Shown here piece after piece: positions 52,869-61,070 of a stretch of DNA of 64,000 bases. How positions within the stretch are numbered: the stretch's first letter is position 1; each line of letters starts with the position of its first letter. Under the pieces are notes generated by a model that had not been told where the DNA came from, did not search any database, and saw nothing but the letters and a program-made list of their open reading frames with translations. The position numbers were made by a program, and so were the translations under genes. Source of the DNA: Streptomyces venezuelae (lineage in GTDB: Bacteria; Actinomycetota; Actinomycetes; Streptomycetales; Streptomycetaceae); contig NZ_CP029192.1 of the NCBI RefSeq assembly GCF_008642315.1, positions 1,798,001 through 1,862,000 of the forward strand, in the 5' to 3' direction.

Positions 52869-54440
52869 GTGACGGAATCTCGCTCGAGTGATCCCGGATC
52901 GGAACGGAGTGACTTGACGTCGGATCGCAGTGGATTGCTGCTGGACGCCTTTGATCCGCAGCACTTCAGGGAGAGCTCGGAAACAGCTCTCGCCAAGCTG
53001 GAGAAACACCTGTCGGACATCTCGATCAGAGGTCTCGAACTGATCGAACCGGCCAGGCTCACCCAGGCCGCGAGGGCGCTCATGACGACCGAGCGCGACA
53101 AGATCGCCGCGTTCGACGAGGAGCGCCTTGCGGGCATCATCGACCTGTACGTCCGCACGGGGATCCAGGTCCACTCCCCCGGGTACATGGGGCGGCAGTT
53201 CTCCGGAGTCGTGCCGCTCGCCGGCGTCATCGACTTCGTGAGCTCCGTGGTCAACCAGCCGTCCTCGTTCTACGAGGCGGGTCAGTTGCCCAGCGCCGTC
53301 GAGCGGATCATGGCCGACGAGCTGAACCGCTTCATCGGGTGGGACCCGGACGGCTTCACCATGATCACCACGTCGGGCGGCTCGCTCGCCAACCTGACCG
53401 CCCTGCTCGCGGCCAGGAACGAGAAGCTGCCCGGCTACTGGTCACAGGGCGGGTCGGCGGTGCGCGGCCAGCCCAGGCCCGCCATCGCGGTCGGCGCGGA
53501 CGTGCACTACAGCGTGGCGCGCGCGGCCGGTGTGCTCGGCATCGGCGACGCGCAGCTCGTCCGGCTGCCGCTCAACCGGCAGCAGCAGATCTGCCCCGCC
53601 GAGGTGCGGGCCACCCTCGAGGCGGCCGAGCGGCAGAACCTCAAGGTGTTCTGCATGGTGGCCTCGGCCGGCAGCACCTCGGTGGGCGCCTTCGACCCGA
53701 TCGACGAACTCGCGGAGGTGGCCGGGGAGAAGGACATCTGGCTGCACATCGACGGCGCGCACGGCGCGAGCCTGCTCGTGTCGGACGCGCTCCGCACCAA
53801 GCTCCGCGGCATCGAGAAAGCGGACTCGCTGACCTGGGACGCGCACAAGATGATGTTCGTGCCCGCGCCCTGCACGATGCTCTTCTACCGGAACAAGGAG
53901 ACCGCGCTCTCGGCATTCCGGCAGAAGGCCAGCTACGTCTTCGACGAGGAACAGGACGTCTATACCGCATACGACAGCGGCGCAAAGAACTTCGAGTGCA
54001 CGAAGCGTCCCATGATCATGACGCTGTGGGCACTGTGGGCCATTTACGGGCGGTCCCTGTTCGCGGAGAAAATCGAGTATCTCTGTCAGTTGACAGAGGA
54101 AGCGTATGGCGCCGTGCGGGGCGATCCGGACTTCGAGACCGTGCACCGTCCGGAAGCGAACATCCTGTGCTTCCGTTACCATCCGGCCGACCTCGAGAAC
54201 AGACTCGGCAGGCGGGTCGACAAGAAAGACGTGCACCACCTGCAGATCGCCATCAGGAACCGCATCAAATTCGAGGGAAACTTCTTCATCTCGAAGGTGA
54301 ACATCGACGGTGTGGCCGCACTGCGCGTAGTCATGATGAACCACCAGATCACCGGCGAGCACTTCAGGATGCTGCTGTCCGAAATCAAGAGGACGGCACA
54401 GGACCTGCTCGACGGAGAAGAGGGAACAGAAAAAGCGTAG
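52869..54440 (+). CDS. PLP-dependent decarboxylase (group II, DDC-like)
   Basis: 523 residues. A group II amino acid decarboxylase fold: SPGYMGRQFSGVVPLAGV, FTMITTSGGSLANLTALLAA for the cofactor phosphate, HIDGAHGASLL with the PLP-Asp, and TWDAHKMMFVPAPC with Lys327 (codon 53847-53849) as the Schiff-base lysine. The family includes 2,4-diaminobutyrate, aspartate and aromatic amino acid decarboxylases; the substrate cannot be read from sequence. First gene of a six-gene unit; the next start is 9 bases away. Confidence 0.93.
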   Translation: MTESRSSDPGSERSDLTSDRSGLLLDAFDPQHFRESSETALAKLEKHLSDISIRGLELIEPARLTQAARALMTTERDKIAAFDEERLAGIIDLYVRTGIQVHSPGYMGRQFSGVVPLAGVIDFVSSVVNQPSSFYEAGQLPSAVERIMADELNRFIGWDPDGFTMITTSGGSLANLTALLAARNEKLPGYWSQGGSAVRGQPRPAIAVGADVHYSVARAAGVLGIGDAQLVRLPLNRQQQICPAEVRATLEAAERQNLKVFCMVASAGSTSVGAFDPIDELAEVAGEKDIWLHIDGAHGASLLVSDALRTKLRGIEKADSLTWDAHKMMFVPAPCTMLFYRNKETALSAFRQKASYVFDEEQDVYTAYDSGAKNFECTKRPMIMTLWALWAIYGRSLFAEKIEYLCQLTEEAYGAVRGDPDFETVHRPEANILCFRYHPADLENRLGRRVDKKDVHHLQIAIRNRIKFEGNFFISKVNIDGVAALRVVMMNHQITGEHFRMLLSEIKRTAQDLLDGEEGTEKA

Positions 54441-54449
54441 AGGGGACGG

Positions 54450-56048
54450 ATGTTGAGTACATCTCACGCTCCACAGGCACCTCACGTTCCACCTCAGGCA
54501 CCTCACATTCCAGCGCCCGCCCCGGCCTCCGGCGGCGCCCGTGAACTGGCCAACTGGCTCATCCCCGAATGGGAACTGCAGCCCGAATCCGTCGAGGCCG
54601 TCACCGTGCTTCCCTCGTTCGCGAGCAAGATGCGCGAGTGCGAGCGGGTCTGCCAGACGCTGTACAGCGAGATCCCCCACGAGATCCAGGACGCGGTCGT
54701 GCTCCGCCGTCTCCAGCAGATGGTGAACACCGTGCTGCTGAACCCGCTGTGGCGCGAGCGGCTGCGCGGCGCCGGCATCGGGCACGCGCCGGCGACGTAC
54801 GAGGAGTGGCAGCGCATTCCGCTGTCGGACAAGGACGTTCAGCGCGACTTCTTCATGGACGCGCGGCCGGGCATGGTGGTGCCCCTCACCCGCGGCGAGT
54901 TCGAGATCGTCGCGAGCGGCGGCACCAGCGGCGGCAGCCCGCTCGAAGTCGTGTACGCACTGCGGGAGTTGAAGGACACCTATGAGATCGCGGGCCGCTT
55001 CATGGGGGCCTACCAGCTCGCGGGGCACCTCGCGGGCAGCGACCCGAAGTGGCTGTTCACCACGCTGGCCGACTACCAGATGTGGAGCAGCGGCACGATG
55101 GTCGGCGGCGTGCTGCAGCACGTGCCCGGCGTCAACTATGTCGGCGCGGGGCCCGTCACGGCCCCCGTCCTTGAGCACATGTTCTCCTACCGGGGCCCCA
55201 AGGCCCTGATGGGGATCTCGGCGGGCATCGCGATCCTCGCCGATCTCGGCGCGGGCATGCGCCAGGAGTACCGCGACAGCTTCCGCGTCGCCCTGTACGG
55301 CAGCGGTGTGCTGCCGCAGCGCAAGCGGGTGGAGCTCCAGGCGCTGTACCCGAACCTGTCGATTCTCAGCTACTTCGCCGCCACCCAGGCGGAGACGATC
55401 GGCCTGCAGCTCGACGCCGCGTCGCCCTACCTGTCGGCGGTGCCGGGTCTGCACTTCATCGAGATCGTCGACGAGGAGGGGCGCCAGGTCCCCGAGGGCG
55501 AGGAGGGCGAACTGGTCGTCACGCGCCTGCACGCGCACGAGACGCCGCTGCTGCGCCTGAAACTGGGCGACCGGATGATCCACCGGCCCCGGACCGACGG
55601 CCCCGGCCTGAAGACGCGGCAGTTCGAGTTCGCGGGCCGCACCGGGGACGTGCTGCACATCAACGACAGCCAGTACTCGGGGGCGCGGGCCTATGCGGCG
55701 CTGCGCGACGAGCTGAAGGCTGCCGAGGTGGTGGACCTGGACGCGGTGGCGCACGACGTCCAGTTCGTCAACCACCGCGAGGGCAAGACGATCACGCTGT
55801 ACGCGGCGGTCGACGACGTCATGGGGCTGACCTACCGCGCCGACACCGTGCTCGGCCCGTGCGGGCTCCACCAGGTGTTCGTGAACGCGCTGCCGCGCGC
55901 CCTCTCGCTGTTCAACCACGGCGAGGCCAACGCCGCGTCCATCGAGAGGACCGGATACACCCTCCAGCTCAAGTTCGTGCCCAGGCTGTCCGCGGAGATC
56001 GAGCGGACCGCCGTCGGAAAGGTCCCGCTGGTACGGGACCGCGGCTAG
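54450..56048 (+). CDS. PaaK-like adenylate-forming enzyme
   Basis: 532 residues after a Pro-rich tail. Sequence FEIVASGGTSGGSP (P-loop-like adenylation motif near residue 156) and EGEEGELVVTRLHAHETPLLRLKLGDR (the A5/A7-like region of phenylacetate-CoA ligases) identify the ANL superfamily, PaaK branch. A clear TG/E-rich CoA-binding C-domain with catalytic lysine is not obvious. It should activate a carboxylate as AMP ester. With the decarboxylase next door, an amine-containing small molecule may be made, but no product is known. Confidence 0.85.
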   Translation: MLSTSHAPQAPHVPPQAPHIPAPAPASGGARELANWLIPEWELQPESVEAVTVLPSFASKMRECERVCQTLYSEIPHEIQDAVVLRRLQQMVNTVLLNPLWRERLRGAGIGHAPATYEEWQRIPLSDKDVQRDFFMDARPGMVVPLTRGEFEIVASGGTSGGSPLEVVYALRELKDTYEIAGRFMGAYQLAGHLAGSDPKWLFTTLADYQMWSSGTMVGGVLQHVPGVNYVGAGPVTAPVLEHMFSYRGPKALMGISAGIAILADLGAGMRQEYRDSFRVALYGSGVLPQRKRVELQALYPNLSILSYFAATQAETIGLQLDAASPYLSAVPGLHFIEIVDEEGRQVPEGEEGELVVTRLHAHETPLLRLKLGDRMIHRPRTDGPGLKTRQFEFAGRTGDVLHINDSQYSGARAYAALRDELKAAEVVDLDAVAHDVQFVNHREGKTITLYAAVDDVMGLTYRADTVLGPCGLHQVFVNALPRALSLFNHGEANAASIERTGYTLQLKFVPRLSAEIERTAVGKVPLVRDRG

Positions 56049-56056
56049 GGAGTGCA

Positions 56057-56554
56057 ATGAACAGGAGCGGTATGAAAACGCAGGTGAACATCATCGCCGT
56101 CGTGGACGTCATCGGTGCGCTGTCCGTCAGGACGCTGCTCGACGGCAACCTCTGCATGGTCGACGACAGCGCGTTCGACAGCACCCACCAGGGCACGGCG
56201 GACCTCGTCACCGTGGTCAAGCCCGGCCAGGTCGTGTCCTGGACCGCGCTCGCCGTGGACCTGCAGACGCCGGTCGAGATCAAGAACATCTCGTTCGAGC
56301 CGGCCAACGGGCACAACGGCGCGGCCGCGTCGGGGCCGGCCATGAGTCCGCCCGGATCCGCCGCCGCATCGAAGGGTGAGGCGCACGGCCAGGAGGAGTC
56401 GGAGGGCGACAAGCTCGACCTCGACGTGTGGACCGGCGTGGTGCCGCACTGGATGACGCCGGGCGTGCCGTACCAGTACCGCCTGGAGCTCCAGATGTAC
56501 GAGGGCTCCAACAGCGTCATGTCCATCGATTCACCCGCGTTGATGTGCCAGTAG
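56057..56554 (+). CDS. AidA/PixA (inclusion body) family-like protein 1
   Basis: 165 residues from ATG 56057 (ATG 56072 is also possible). The core MKTQVNIIAVVDVIGALS, GNLCMVDDSAFDS, QGTADLVTVVKPGQVVSWTA and a late WTGVVPHWMTPGVPYQYRLEL match the pattern of AidA/PixA proteins: a hydrophobic first strand with Asp, the GTxxL loop, then a G-x-x-[IV]-x-W strand and a W-G-x-V hairpin. An Ala/Gly/Glu-rich insert sits in the middle. PixA forms crystalline inclusions in Xenorhabdus; AidA is quorum-controlled in Burkholderia. Function here is unknown. Confidence 0.75.
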   Translation: MNRSGMKTQVNIIAVVDVIGALSVRTLLDGNLCMVDDSAFDSTHQGTADLVTVVKPGQVVSWTALAVDLQTPVEIKNISFEPANGHNGAAASGPAMSPPGSAAASKGEAHGQEESEGDKLDLDVWTGVVPHWMTPGVPYQYRLELQMYEGSNSVMSIDSPALMCQ

Positions 56555-56603
56555 CGGACCGCACGACGACGGCAAGGCCGGGAACGACGACGAAGGCGGA
56601 ATC

Positions 56604-57413
56604 ATGCCCCAACAGTTGGCGATCATCGTGCTCGTGGACGTCAGCAACGCGCTCGCGTCCAGCACGCTCGAAGGCAACACCTATCTGTTCGACAACATGA
56701 AGCTGCACGGCTCCGTGAACCAGGGAACCGGCGAGCTGGTGACCGCGATCAACGGCTCCTACTGGCGCGACGGCTCCCAGGCCAGCGAGCAGGTGCTCAA
56801 CTGGCTGCCGTACAGCCTCGGTTCCATCCCGCCCACCGTGCCCCGCGGGTACGAGGTCGAGCGGGCCCGGCAGACCGACGAGGACGCCCTCGCCGAACTG
56901 CAGGAGCTCGCGGCCAAGTCGACGGTGCCGAGCGCCGACGCGGAGGCCGAGCTCAACCGCATCCGGCGGAACGTGGGCACCCGGGTCAAGACGACGCGGC
57001 GCACCCGGGGCCGGATGTCCGGGCAGAAGATCGTGGACGTCATGGGTCAGGTCGTCACCGAGGACGCGACGGCCGCGGCGAGCTACCCGGCGCCGGTGAT
57101 CACCGACATCTACGGCGAGGCCGTGGACTCGAAGATCATGTATCCGGCGGAGTACGGCTCCCCCGACATGGTCACCGACGGCTGGTACTGGTCGGCGACG
57201 GTCGACACGTCACGCCCGGGGACGTACTCGTACATGATGCGCATCCAGCTGCACAAGCTGGTGCAGACGAACGGCGAACTCCGCTGGGACCCGGTGAACC
57301 TGACGTGCGCGTCGGCCCTGAAGATCACCTCCGAGCCGCGCCGCAACGCCTTCACCAAGGCCGGCGTCGGCCAGCTGCCCATCCCTGCCACGCGCCCCGG
57401 CCGCGACGCCTGA
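56604..57413 (+). CDS. AidA/PixA family-like protein 2 (long form)
   Basis: 269 residues. Starts QQLAIIVLVDVSNALASSTL, then GNTYLFDNM, NQGTGELVTAINGSYWRDG and later DGWYWSATVDTSRPGTYSYM, parallel to its neighbours. Between the first half and the Trp hairpin it has ~95 extra residues (Glu/Arg-rich, ~90-150), probably an inserted helical domain. Likely a divergent paralogue; it ends 25 bases before the third copy. Confidence 0.7.
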   Translation: MPQQLAIIVLVDVSNALASSTLEGNTYLFDNMKLHGSVNQGTGELVTAINGSYWRDGSQASEQVLNWLPYSLGSIPPTVPRGYEVERARQTDEDALAELQELAAKSTVPSADAEAELNRIRRNVGTRVKTTRRTRGRMSGQKIVDVMGQVVTEDATAAASYPAPVITDIYGEAVDSKIMYPAEYGSPDMVTDGWYWSATVDTSRPGTYSYMMRIQLHKLVQTNGELRWDPVNLTCASALKITSEPRRNAFTKAGVGQLPIPATRPGRDA

Positions 57414-57438
57414 GCCACCACCGGACGAGGAGGAACGG

Positions 57439-57864
57439 ATGACCACCAAACCGAGGCGGGAAGCCGCCGTGAAGCGGCCGATCTCCATCACCGCCGTCGT
57501 GGACGCCGTCGGCGCGCTCGCGGCCGGCAACATGCACGGCCATCTGTACATGTACGACACGAACAAGTCCGGCGGTTCCACGGGGTTCGGCACCGAGGAG
57601 CTGCAGACCAAGGCGCGGCGCGGCGACCAGATCCTGTGGAACTGTCTCGCGCTGGAGTGCGAGGCGTTCGTCGCGATCGACGACATCATCATCGACAGGG
57701 ACATCTGCGAGCCGGTGCGGAAGGTCTATCCCGGCACCGACGTGGCGTACTGGACCGGGACGGTGAAGAAGGACGCCGGCCCCATCACGTACCAGATCAA
57801 GTTCAGGCTCGGCACGCGCGACGAACCGATCACCACCACCCTGTCGTCGTCCCTCGTCGGCTAG
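57439..57864 (+). CDS. AidA/PixA family-like protein 3 (short form)
   Basis: 141 residues, the minimal form. PISITAVVDAVGALAAGNMH, GHLYMYDTNKSG, FGTEELQTKARRGDQILWNCL and VAYWTGTVKKDAGPITYQIKF contain the full conserved frame with no insertion. It is the best query for finding the other members. Confidence 0.75.
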   Translation: MTTKPRREAAVKRPISITAVVDAVGALAAGNMHGHLYMYDTNKSGGSTGFGTEELQTKARRGDQILWNCLALECEAFVAIDDIIIDRDICEPVRKVYPGTDVAYWTGTVKKDAGPITYQIKFRLGTRDEPITTTLSSSLVG

Positions 57865-57903
57865 GGACCGGGCAGTCATGACGGTGTACGCGAAGGAGGC
57901 ACG

Positions 57904-58455
57904 GTGAGCACCACTACGCGCAGCGGCGTGGAGAAGCAGAACCCCGGTCAGCTCAACTCGGTCCAGCTCAACATCGTGACGCTCATCAACATGGAGCGGG
58001 CGACGGCGACGGGTTCGCTGAGCGACGCGATGTACATGATGGACAACAGCATCGGCGGCAAGGGGCAGGGCACGTCGTCGCTGGAGACGGTGTGCAAGCA
58101 GGGGCAGGTCATCAACTGGATCGTGCGCCCGATCGACATGGAGAAGCGGCTCGACGGCACGTGGCCGCCCATGCCGAAGATCAACAACATCGTCTTCCTC
58201 GACACCGAGCTGGGTGACGAGGAGGACGTGGCGGAGCGGCGGATCTTCAACGAGCTGAAGATCTACGGGATGCCCGACCGGATGCGGGACAAGTACACGC
58301 CCGTCTACTACTACTGGGCCGGCACGGTGATGAGCACCGCCAAGCCCGGCCTGTACCGGTACCGGCTCGTGCTGGAGCTGGAGCAGGAGAACAAGAAGGA
58401 ACGGCTGTACCTGAACACGGCCATCCACCCCTCGATCCGGGTGATCCCGGTCTGA
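57904..58455 (+). CDS. AidA/PixA family-like protein 4
   Basis: 183 residues. QLNIVTLINMERATATGSLS, DAMYMMDNSIGG, GQGTSSLETVCKQGQVINWIV, and YYYWAGTVMSTAKPGLYRYRLVLEL follow the same order as the other three. The Asp of the first strand is Asn here (LINM). Last gene of the unit; a weak hairpin follows at about 58453-58475. Confidence 0.75.
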   Translation: MSTTTRSGVEKQNPGQLNSVQLNIVTLINMERATATGSLSDAMYMMDNSIGGKGQGTSSLETVCKQGQVINWIVRPIDMEKRLDGTWPPMPKINNIVFLDTELGDEEDVAERRIFNELKIYGMPDRMRDKYTPVYYYWAGTVMSTAKPGLYRYRLVLELEQENKKERLYLNTAIHPSIRVIPV

Positions 58456-58486
58456 TCCCGCCCTGACCTGGGATTACCGGCAGCGG

Positions 58487-58532
58487 GCGATCACTATGCA
58501 CGAGGTGTATACGCCCTGTGTATAGTGATCGC
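58487..58532. promoter_or_regulatory. Operator-embedded promoter of the deacetylase gene
   Basis: Left arm GCGATCACTATGCAC (58487-58501) and right arm GTGTATAGTGATCGC (58518-58532) are inverted repeats matching at 14 of 15 positions. The right arm contains TATAGT (58521-58526), a good -10 element that ends 7 bases before ATG 58533. A GTATAC core lies between the arms. Confidence 0.7.
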
Positions 58533-59342
58533 ATGCCCCCCATGAACACGCCATCCGCCTGCAAGACGACGCACTCGGCCAAGAGGTTGCGTCGCACCGC
58601 CCCCGTCCTCGCGGCGGGGGCGGCCCTCGCCCTCGCGCTGACCGGCTGCACCAAGCTCGACACCACCTCGCCGAGCACCGTGCGCAAGGGCGCGGCCGAG
58701 GCGAAGGCCGCGGACCAGGGGAAGTTCGGCACCGTCGACTGCCGCAAGGCCAAGTGCGTGGCGCTGACGTTCGACGCGGGGCCCAGCGAGAACACGCCCA
58801 GACTCCTGAAGATCCTCAAGGAGAAGGAGGTCCCGGCCACGTTCTTCACGCTCGGCAGGAACCACATAGAGAAGTACCCCGAGCTCGTGAAGCAGATGGA
58901 CGCCGAGGGCCACGAGGTCGCGAGCCACACCTGGTCGCACAAGATCCTGACGAAGATCGACGCGGACGAGGCGCGCCGCGAGCTGGAGCGCCCCAACAAG
59001 GCGATCGAGAAGCTCATAGGCAAGAAGCCGACGCTGATGCGCCCGCCGCAGGGCCGCACCAACGACGACGTCAACAAGCTCTCCAAGGAGCTCGGGCTCT
59101 CGGAGGTCCTGTGGACCGTCACCGCCAAGGACTACACGACCAATGACTCCAAGCTGATCCAGAAGCGCGTCCTGGACCAGACGGAGCGGGACGGCATCAT
59201 CCTGCTGCACGACATCTACAAGGGCACCGTCCCGGCCGTCCCCGGCGTCATCGACGGCCTGAAGAAGCGCGGCTACGTCTTCGTGACGGTCCCCCAGCTC
59301 CTCGCTCCCGGCAAGGCCGAACCCGGCAAGGTGTACCGCTAG
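58533..59342 (+). CDS. Secreted polysaccharide deacetylase (NodB/CE4) lipoprotein
   Basis: 269 residues from ATG 58533 (GTG 58518 would lie inside the operator; ATG 58542 is possible). A lipoprotein signal (LRRTAPVLAAGAALALALTG then Cys) is followed by a CE4 domain: VALTFDAGPSENTPRLLKIL (motif 1, second Asp replaced by Ala, seen in many actinobacterial members), GHEVASHTWSH (motif 2, metal His), LMRPPQGRTND (motif 3) and IILLHDIYKGT (motif 5). Removes acetyl groups from cell-wall or chitin-type polymers outside the cell. Transcription appears leaderless. Confidence 0.92.
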   Translation: MPPMNTPSACKTTHSAKRLRRTAPVLAAGAALALALTGCTKLDTTSPSTVRKGAAEAKAADQGKFGTVDCRKAKCVALTFDAGPSENTPRLLKILKEKEVPATFFTLGRNHIEKYPELVKQMDAEGHEVASHTWSHKILTKIDADEARRELERPNKAIEKLIGKKPTLMRPPQGRTNDDVNKLSKELGLSEVLWTVTAKDYTTNDSKLIQKRVLDQTERDGIILLHDIYKGTVPAVPGVIDGLKKRGYVFVTVPQLLAPGKAEPGKVYR

Positions 59343-59390
59343 CAGCGGGTCCCTCCGCCGACAGCCGATTCCTCTGGCACGCTCGACAGC

Positions 59391-59837
59391 GTGGCCATCT
59401 TCCAGATCACCCGCGACACCCCCCTGCCCGCCGCCGAGACGTGGCGCAGGCTCACCGCGTGGGAGCGGCACGGCGACGTCGCCCCGCTCACCCGCATCAC
59501 CGTCGGCACTCCCCCGCCCACCCACGTGGGCACGGTCTTCGTCGCGCGCAGCGCGCTGGGTCCCGTCGGCTTCGACGACGTGATGGAGGTCGTGGAGTGG
59601 TGCCCGCCGGAGGGCTCGGCGCCGGGGCGGTGCCGGCTGGAGAAGCTCGGCTCGTTCGTGACGGGCTGGGCGGAGATCGAGGTCTATCCCGCCGCGGGCG
59701 CCGGGTCCGCGGTGGTGTGGCGCGAGGATCTGCGCGTACGGGGGCTGCCCGCGTTCTGCGACGGGGTGCTCTCGTCCGTGGCGCGGCGGATGTTCGGGCG
59801 CGCCGCGGACCGGCTCATCGCGGCCGGTCCTGCGTGA
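59391..59837 (+). CDS. SRPBCC (START-like) family protein
   Basis: 148 residues from GTG 59391. FQITRDTPLPAAETWRRLTAWERHGDVAPL is the typical opening of polyketide cyclase/dehydrase-type START proteins, and strand-rich ATWRED-like segments (VVWREDLRVRGL) and a final helix (RMFGRAADRLIA) complete the fold. Binds a small hydrophobic ligand; role unknown. Convergent with xdhC. Confidence 0.88.
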   Translation: MAIFQITRDTPLPAAETWRRLTAWERHGDVAPLTRITVGTPPPTHVGTVFVARSALGPVGFDDVMEVVEWCPPEGSAPGRCRLEKLGSFVTGWAEIEVYPAAGAGSAVVWREDLRVRGLPAFCDGVLSSVARRMFGRAADRLIAAGPA

Positions 59838-59864
59838 GTCCGGTGCGTCCGGTGCCGTGAGGCT

Positions 59865-61025
59865 CTACGCGACCGAACCGATCCGGCCGGACAGCTCGCG
59901 CGAGCCGTCGTGGTGGATGGGGGTGTGCGCCCCGGTGAGGGAGACTCCGCTGCCGCCCCTGCGGTTGGCGACGATCTCCGCGGCGATCGACAGGGCGGTC
60001 TCCTCGGGCGTACGGGCGCCCAGGTCGAGGCCGATGGGCGAGCGCAGGCGCGCGAGGTCCAGCTCGGTGACGCCGACTTCGCGCAGGCGCTTGTTGCGGT
60101 CCTCGTGCGTGCGGCGCGAGCCCATCGCCCCGACGTAGGCGACGGGGAGCCGCAGCGCCAGCTCCAGGAGCGGTACGTCGAACTTGGCGTCGTGGGTGAG
60201 GACGCAGAGCACGGTGCGGCCGTCGACCTCCGTGCGCTCCAGGTAGCGGTGCGGCCATTCGACGACGATCTCGTCGGCGTCGGGGAAGCGGGTGGGGGTG
60301 GCGAACACGGGCCGGGCGTCGCACACGGTGACGTGGTAGCCGAGGAACTTGCCCATGCGGACCAGTGCGGAGGCGAAGTCGATGGCGCCGAACACGATCA
60401 TGCGGGGCGGCGGGACGCTGGACTCGACGAGGACCTCCAGCGGCGATCCGCACCGCGAGCCGTCCGCGCCGATCTCCACGGTCGCGGTGCGCCCCGCGTC
60501 GAGCAGGGCGCGGGCCTCCCCCGCCACCGTGCGGTCCAGCTCGGGGTGTCCGCCGAGGCCGCCCTCGTACGCACCCGCCCCGTCCGTCGTACGGACGAGG
60601 AGGGCACGGCCGAGGAGCTCGGCGGGCCCGGACGTGACCCGGGCGACGGCGGCCGCCTCCCCCGCGGAGGCAGCGGCCAGGGCAGCGGCGAACACCGGCC
60701 TGGACGCGGAGCCGGCACGGACCGGGGTCACGAGGATGTCGATGATGCCGCCGCAGGTCAGGCCCACGGCAAAGGCATCGTCGTCGCTGTAGCCGAACCG
60801 TTCGAGGACGGTCTCGCCGTCCTCCAGGGACTGTCGGCACAGTTCGTAGACAGCGCCCTCCACACATCCGCCGGAGACCGAGCCGATCGCCGTGCCGTCG
60901 CTGTCGACGGCGAGCGCGGCACCGGGCTGCCGGGGCGCGCTCCCGCCGACCGCCACCACGGTGGCGACGGCGAAGTCACGTCCCTGCTCGACCCACCGGT
61001 TCAGCTCGTCGGCGATGTCCAGCAT
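59865..61025 (-). CDS. xdhC: XdhC family molybdenum-enzyme maturation protein
   Basis: 386 residues. Opening FAVATVVAVGGSAPRQPGAALAV and IGSVSGGCVEGAV are the XdhC/CoxI N-terminal signature; the C-terminal Rossmann part has MIVFGAIDFASALVRMGKFLGYHV and LLELALRLPVAYVGAMGSRRTHEDR. It binds and delivers sulfurated molybdopterin cofactor to xanthine dehydrogenase, whose large subunit is encoded at the right edge. Confidence 0.94.
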   Translation of the reverse strand: MLDIADELNRWVEQGRDFAVATVVAVGGSAPRQPGAALAVDSDGTAIGSVSGGCVEGAVYELCRQSLEDGETVLERFGYSDDDAFAVGLTCGGIIDILVTPVRAGSASRPVFAAALAAASAGEAAAVARVTSGPAELLGRALLVRTTDGAGAYEGGLGGHPELDRTVAGEARALLDAGRTATVEIGADGSRCGSPLEVLVESSVPPPRMIVFGAIDFASALVRMGKFLGYHVTVCDARPVFATPTRFPDADEIVVEWPHRYLERTEVDGRTVLCVLTHDAKFDVPLLELALRLPVAYVGAMGSRRTHEDRNKRLREVGVTELDLARLRSPIGLDLGARTPEETALSIAAEIVANRRGGSGVSLTGAHTPIHHDGSRELSGRIGSVA

Positions 61026-61070
61026 CTCGGCCTCCTCAAGGCTCTACGGGTGTGCGGAGGGCTCAGCGCC

